From NCBI GenBank assembly GCA_029244465.1, contig JAQWQN010000198.1, positions 1 to 8,707 of the forward strand: a stretch of 8,707 bases of DNA. The letters are read 5' to 3'. Made by a program: the position numbers and the translations under genes. The DNA is from Pseudomonadales bacterium (GTDB lineage Bacteria; Pseudomonadota; Gammaproteobacteria; Pseudomonadales; Azotimanducaceae). Positions 5,042 through 8,707 of this stretch are shown piece by piece (the first letter of the stretch is position 1; every line of letters starts with the position of its first letter). Under the pieces are notes generated by a model. That model had not been told where the DNA came from. It saw only the letters and a program-made list of their open reading frames with translations, and did no database searches.

Positions 5042-7271
5042 CAGTTCGCGTATTTCTAATTTCTTCAAGATGAGTATCGTCGAGCGCATCGCAGCGCTCA
5101 ATGCCAATGGTTTGCTGTCACAACAAGACGTTCAGCAACTCGTCACCTCAAACCACCAGCTCAACATCAACGCTGCCGACAAGATGATCGAGAACGTTAT
5201 CGGTGTGTTTGGTTTGCCTATGGGCGTTGCGCTCAATTTTTTGATCAACAATAGAGACTACGCCATCCCGCTTGTGGTCGAGGAACCATCCATCGTCGCC
5301 GGACTTTCCGGCGCTGCGCGAATGGCACGTCTTGGTGGCGGTTACACCGCTTCCTGTTCGGACCCAATTCTCATCGGACAGGTCCAAACCGTGATCACGA
5401 CAGACCCTGCCGACGCGATGCAAAATCTGCTCGACAAAAAGGCTGAAATTTTGTCGTTGGCCAATAGCTTGCACCCCAAGATGGTCGCTCGCGGTGGTGG
5501 TGCTCTGGACATCGAGGTTTATCACCACGTCGCCGAGCAAGACGGACGCGACATGGTCGTCCTGCACCTACTCGTCGACACGCGGGATGCAATGGGCGCA
5601 AATCTCGTCAATTCGATGTGTGAAGGAGTCGCTGCTCTCGTTGAACAATTGACTGGCGGCACAGTTTTTTTGCGAATTCTGTCCAACTTAACGGACCGGA
5701 CAATAGCCAAAGCCTCGGTCCAAATTCCTACCGCTAATCTCGAAGGGAAAGGCTTCAGTGGCGAAGCTGTAAGGGATGGCATTATTCTCGCCAATGACTT
5801 CGCGCTGGCTGACCCATACCGCGCAGCGACCCATAATAAAGGCATCATGAACGGCGTTGACGCTGTCGCTCTAGCGACGGGCAATGATTGGCGTGCTTTG
5901 GAAGCAGCAGCGCACGCGTACGCTGCTAAAGATGGTCGCTATAAGGCACTGACACGATGGTATAAAAACGACGCGGGAGATCTAGTCGGCGAAATCGAAA
6001 TGCCGATGAAGGTCGGCACTGTTGGCGGATCGTTGGAATCCAACCCGAGCGTTCGTATCAACCATCGCCTCCTCGGTTCACCGAACGCGACAGAGCTGGC
6101 TTCAGTGATGGGCGCGATTGGTCTTGCGCAAAATTTTGCCGCCCTGCGTGCGCTATCGACTAATGGTATTCAACAAAATCACATGAACCTGCACGCACGA
6201 AGTGTTGCCAGTGCGGCAGGCGTGCCGGATGAACACTTTGAGACGGTTGTCGAAAGCCTCATTGAGTCCGGTGAAGTCAAGATTTGGAAAGCACAGGAGA
6301 TCGTCAAAAACCTCTCTCGCAAAGCAACGCGACCAGAAGAGTCAGAACGTCAATCAGCAAGCGGCAAGATAATTCTGCTGGGAGAGCACGCCGTGGTATA
6401 CGGCAGGCCAGCAATCGCACTGCCTATCCCCCTCGCCGTGGAAGCGACCGTACGTAAGTATCCGGCTAGCGAAGGCCAAGGGGTGGATATAGTCATACCA
6501 CGCTGGGGCTTAGAGCAGAAAGTACATGCCGGTATGCAAGGCCTCCCGGGCATTCTTGGTAACATCCTTGGTCGGCTGAATTTGTTAGACGAACACATGA
6601 GCATCGAGGTCTTCCCACATGTCCCCCGCGCGATGGGCTTGGGTGGATCATCCGCACTGGCCGTCGCCATCCTGCGTGCGGTTGATCATGCATTCACCCT
6701 AAATCTCGGTAATGAAACCATTAACGAACTCGCTTTCGAATGCGAAAAAGCAGCGCACGGTACGCCATCAGGTGTGGACAACACGGTCGCCACTTATGGC
6801 ACACCCTTGATCTATCGTCGGGTTGATGAAACTCCTAAATTCGAAAGCCTCACTCTAAGCGAACCACTAGACCTGGTCGTTGGCCTTACTGGCAAGGAGA
6901 GTTTGACCGCTGATGCCGTGGCGCGCGTCCGCAAGGCTTGGCAACAATATCCAGATCGATATGAAGCCGTTTTTGATCAAGTTGAAGATGTCACCAACGC
7001 CGGTCGTGAAGCATTAATTGCAGGCAATCTCGAAGAAATTGGCGAACTAATGAATCTTTGTCACGGTTATCTCAATGCATTACAGCTATCAACGCCAGAG
7101 CTTGAAGAACTAATACACATCGCCCGCAACAATGGAGCGCTCGGCGCCAAATTAACTGGCGGCGGAGTCGGCGGGTCCATGATCGCTCTTTGTCCGGATA
7201 ACAAACGCAGCGTTCAACACGCGATGCAAGCCGCCGGGTTCCAAACTTTAGAAGTCACAATTGCCACCTAG
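5010..7271 (+). CDS. mvaA-mvaK1: Bifunctional HMG-CoA reductase (class II)-mevalonate kinase fusion
   Basis: This 753-residue soluble protein joins two consecutive mevalonate-pathway enzymes. Residues ~10-434 are a class II HMG-CoA reductase (HMG-CoA to mevalonate). By recalled alignment with the Pseudomonas mevalonii enzyme, the catalytic residues are Glu92 (VVEEPSIVAG), Lys277 (THNKGIMNGVD), Asp293 (ATGNDWRA) and His391 (HMNLHAR), with the cofactor motif DAMGAN also present. A polar linker of ~14 residues (435-448, SRKATRPEESERQ) leads to a mevalonate kinase (449-753; mevalonate to 5-phosphomevalonate). This has ASGKIILLGEHAVVYG (450-465), ATP loop MGLGGSSALA (542-551), catalytic Asp590 in GTPSGVDNTV, and LTGGGVGGSM (715-724). 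Both domains are full length. The start at 5010 is chosen because SSRISNFFKMSIVERI aligns with the P. mevalonii N-terminus (DSRLPAFRNLSPAARL) and has a GGAG site; 5070 would cut this off. No in-frame ATG, GTG or TTG lies in the linker, so a separate kinase is not expected. Confidence 0.93.
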   Translation: MASKQERAPTSSSRISNFFKMSIVERIAALNANGLLSQQDVQQLVTSNHQLNINAADKMIENVIGVFGLPMGVALNFLINNRDYAIPLVVEEPSIVAGLSGAARMARLGGGYTASCSDPILIGQVQTVITTDPADAMQNLLDKKAEILSLANSLHPKMVARGGGALDIEVYHHVAEQDGRDMVVLHLLVDTRDAMGANLVNSMCEGVAALVEQLTGGTVFLRILSNLTDRTIAKASVQIPTANLEGKGFSGEAVRDGIILANDFALADPYRAATHNKGIMNGVDAVALATGNDWRALEAAAHAYAAKDGRYKALTRWYKNDAGDLVGEIEMPMKVGTVGGSLESNPSVRINHRLLGSPNATELASVMGAIGLAQNFAALRALSTNGIQQNHMNLHARSVASAAGVPDEHFETVVESLIESGEVKIWKAQEIVKNLSRKATRPEESERQSASGKIILLGEHAVVYGRPAIALPIPLAVEATVRKYPASEGQGVDIVIPRWGLEQKVHAGMQGLPGILGNILGRLNLLDEHMSIEVFPHVPRAMGLGGSSALAVAILRAVDHAFTLNLGNETINELAFECEKAAHGTPSGVDNTVATYGTPLIYRRVDETPKFESLTLSEPLDLVVGLTGKESLTADAVARVRKAWQQYPDRYEAVFDQVEDVTNAGREALIAGNLEEIGELMNLCHGYLNALQLSTPELEELIHIARNNGALGAKLTGGGVGGSMIALCPDNKRSVQHAMQAAGFQTLEVTIAT

Positions 7272-7280
7272 CGGTAACCT

Positions 7281-7652
7281 ATGAGTCGTTTATATCGCAT
7301 AGTGTCGGCAACCCTCGTTCTACTTGCTTCTATTTCTATATTCGCTGACTCTGGTCTAGTCGGCCAATGGCAACTCAGAATCGAAGGTCGCATGGGAATA
7401 CAAACTCCCACCCTCACAGTGCAAGCAACAGATGGCATCTACAGCGGCAGCATTGGTGGCGCGAGAGGCCAACTCGCCATTAACACAATTGCGATCACAG
7501 GCAATCAATTCACTTTCCCATTCAAGATGACCACACCAATGGGTGAGTTCAATTTGATCTACAGCGGCACTCGAGACGGTGACCTGCTAACGGGCACGGT
7601 TCAAACACCGCGCGGCCCCATCCCTTTGACTGGCGTGCGTAAAACGCCTTAG
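7281..7652 (+). CDS. Small exported beta-rich protein of unknown function
   Basis: This 123-residue protein begins with a likely Sec signal peptide: basic MSRLYR, a hydrophobic core (residues 7-21, IVSATLVLLASISIF) and a probable cleavage after Ala22 (IFA|DS). There is no lipobox cysteine. The mature ~101 residues are rich in Thr, Gly and alternating hydrophobic residues, which suggests a beta-barrel or beta-sandwich: GQWQLRIEG, TLTVQATDG, TFPFKMTTPMG, LTGTVQTPRGP, LTGVRK. Two similar turns, GIYSGSIGG and LIYSGTRDG, lie exactly 40 residues apart and share 13 identical bases. I do not recognise a named family. The architecture recalls small periplasmic lipocalin-like domains, but that is only resemblance. 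It starts nine bases after the fusion gene with a weak ribosome site (GCGGTAACC), so it is probably co-transcribed. Its stop overlaps the convergent phosphatase gene. Confidence 0.75.
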   Translation: MSRLYRIVSATLVLLASISIFADSGLVGQWQLRIEGRMGIQTPTLTVQATDGIYSGSIGGARGQLAINTIAITGNQFTFPFKMTTPMGEFNLIYSGTRDGDLLTGTVQTPRGPIPLTGVRKTP

Positions 7653-8707
7653 CTTGAATTAGACTCTGCCGGAGCTAAGGTGTTCGTTCCAGCAGCACAT
7701 TCAAGCACCCCGCCCAATACCGCAGCATTTCGCTGCGTCCGATCACCGGTATACCGCCATTCTGCCCGAGCACGAGCTTGATCGACGACTACCGTCAGAT
7801 ATCCGTTGTTGGTGCCGTCGACGTACTTGACGTGAGCGCGCTCAGTGCGAGCGCGTGCAACCAAATTTTTCATCGCCGCGGAGGTTGAGGCGAGCGGCGG
7901 AGAGCTAACGGCAGGCGCGACGAACTCGATGGCGTGGCTTCCCTCACCGTTGGCATCAGGAATCTCCATCCCCCACGCACTGTGCACATCACCCGTGAGA
8001 ATGACGACATTCTCAATCCCCTGACTGTCAATGTGATCAAGCACTCGCGCTCGCGAGCCCCGGTATCCTTCCCAACTGTCAGGGTTGAAGGGGGATTCCC
8101 CATCCGTCCAGGGAGCAAAAACCACTTGCTGACCAACGAGTTTCCAACGGACACCATTCGTTTGTGTCTCGCTCAAATGGTTGAAAAAGAGCGCCTCCTG
8201 TATTGGACCAAGCAACGACCGGTCTGGATCATGTGCCAGGTCGAAATCTTCACGCCCGCCTTGTTCATCACGCCCTTGAAGCCGAGTATCGAGCATGACC
8301 AGGTCGGCAAGATTACCAAACCGGAAGCTGCGGAAAAGACCAGTCGGCACTTCTCTTATCGGCATCCATTCGTAGTAAGCCATAATCGCGTGACCTCGCC
8401 GCACGTACCAGTCACCCTCGCCCTGTTCAGGGTTGTGGTTTTGCGCACCCCCAGACCAAGAATTGTTAGCGCTTTCATGGTCATCCCAAATCACAATCCA
8501 AGGATGGGCAGCGTGCGCAGCTTGAAGATCACGGTCAGCTTTATACTGTGCATGACGCGTACGATAATCCCCTAACGAAACTATTTCGTGGTCAGGCGCA
8601 GGGATTCGATCGAGCGCTTCGCCATTGCCGTACTCAGAATTACCGTACTCGTACAAATAATCGCCCAGACTCAACACGGCGTGTAAATCTTCTGTCTGCG
8701 CAATATC
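7649..8707 (-). CDS. phoD: Alkaline phosphatase D (PhoD)-like metallophosphoesterase, N-terminus missing
   Basis: The minus-strand frame is open from the right edge to a TAA at 7651-7649, giving the C-terminal ~352 residues. It reads DIAQTEDLHAVLSLGDYLYEYG at the edge, so the true start lies beyond 8707; an internal GTG at 8677 sits inside a conserved motif and is not a start. PhoD enzymes are secreted, usually Tat-exported phosphodiesterases/phosphomonoesterases that use Fe/Ca centres. Family marks are SLGDYLYEYG, WDDHESANNSWSGGAQNHN (near 8440-8496), VMLDTRLQGRDEQ, the SPFNPDSWEGYR segment and the metal-binding LTGDVHSAWGME (near 7969-7998). The signal peptide and N-terminal beta-domain are outside the window. 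It faces the mevalonate block and shares no visible pathway with it. An exported phosphatase is certain only at family level; the substrate is unknown. Confidence 0.88.
   Translation of the reverse strand, partial: DIAQTEDLHAVLSLGDYLYEYGNSEYGNGEALDRIPAPDHEIVSLGDYRTRHAQYKADRDLQAAHAAHPWIVIWDDHESANNSWSGGAQNHNPEQGEGDWYVRRGHAIMAYYEWMPIREVPTGLFRSFRFGNLADLVMLDTRLQGRDEQGGREDFDLAHDPDRSLLGPIQEALFFNHLSETQTNGVRWKLVGQQVVFAPWTDGESPFNPDSWEGYRGSRARVLDHIDSQGIENVVILTGDVHSAWGMEIPDANGEGSHAIEFVAPAVSSPPLASTSAAMKNLVARARTERAHVKYVDGTNNGYLTVVVDQARARAEWRYTGDRTQRNAAVLGGVLECAAGTNTLAPAESNSS

Larger units (their letters stand above)
1714..7652 (+). other. Probable amidase-mevalonate operon
   Basis: Five plus-strand genes follow one another with spacings of +2, -1, -32 and +9 bases: amidase, mvaD, mvaK2, the reductase-kinase fusion and the exported protein. 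There is no room for promoters or terminators between them, so one transcript is likely, started from the 1616-1713 gap or by read-through from the MBL gene. The order places the last pathway enzyme first. Operon structure is inferred from spacing only. Confidence 0.75.

Noticed and set aside
7934..8575. Long plus-strand open frame (213 codons) opposite the PhoD-like gene
   Set aside because: The minus strand in this stretch carries clear PhoD motifs, while the plus-strand peptide shows no family features and no ribosome site. It is a shadow.

Overview
The window looks like chromosomal DNA of a Gram-negative proteobacterium, most likely a gammaproteobacterium. The basis is a class II HMG-CoA reductase resembling the Pseudomonas mevalonii enzyme, a small PGPGW-like inner-membrane protein, a PhoD-type phosphatase, and a metallo-beta-lactamase-fold hydrolase divergent from an acyl-CoA dehydrogenase. 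No RNA gene, CRISPR array, insertion sequence or phage gene was seen. Coding density is very high and no gene-free stretch exceeds about 110 bases.

Left part (1-1615): the 5' end of an acyl-CoA dehydrogenase-like gene runs off the left edge on the minus strand. A divergent 111-base control region follows, then a plus-strand MBL-fold hydrolase and, overlapping it by one base, a 92-residue membrane protein.

Central part (1714-7652): after a 98-base gap comes a tightly packed plus-strand block: an amidase-signature hydrolase, mvaD (diphosphomevalonate decarboxylase), mvaK2 (phosphomevalonate kinase), a 753-residue protein, and a small exported protein of unknown function. Gaps and overlaps are +2, -1, -32 and +9 bases. 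The 753-residue protein is the highlight. It fuses a complete class II HMG-CoA reductase (N-terminal) to a complete mevalonate kinase (C-terminal), two enzymes that act one after the other. Three reading frames therefore encode four consecutive steps from HMG-CoA to isopentenyl diphosphate. HMG-CoA synthase, acetoacetyl-CoA thiolase and IPP isomerase are not in the window and would have to be elsewhere.

Right part (7649-8707): a PhoD/alkaline phosphatase D-like gene lies on the minus strand, with its N-terminus beyond the right edge. It converges on the exported-protein gene and the two stop codons share the four bases TTAG, so no intergenic terminator is possible there.

The mevalonate genes form a biosynthetic module, because both downstream kinases and the decarboxylase are present. 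The class II reductase is therefore unlikely to be the catabolic kind that automatic annotation often names. Calls rest on reading the sequence and recalling family motifs; no database search was run.
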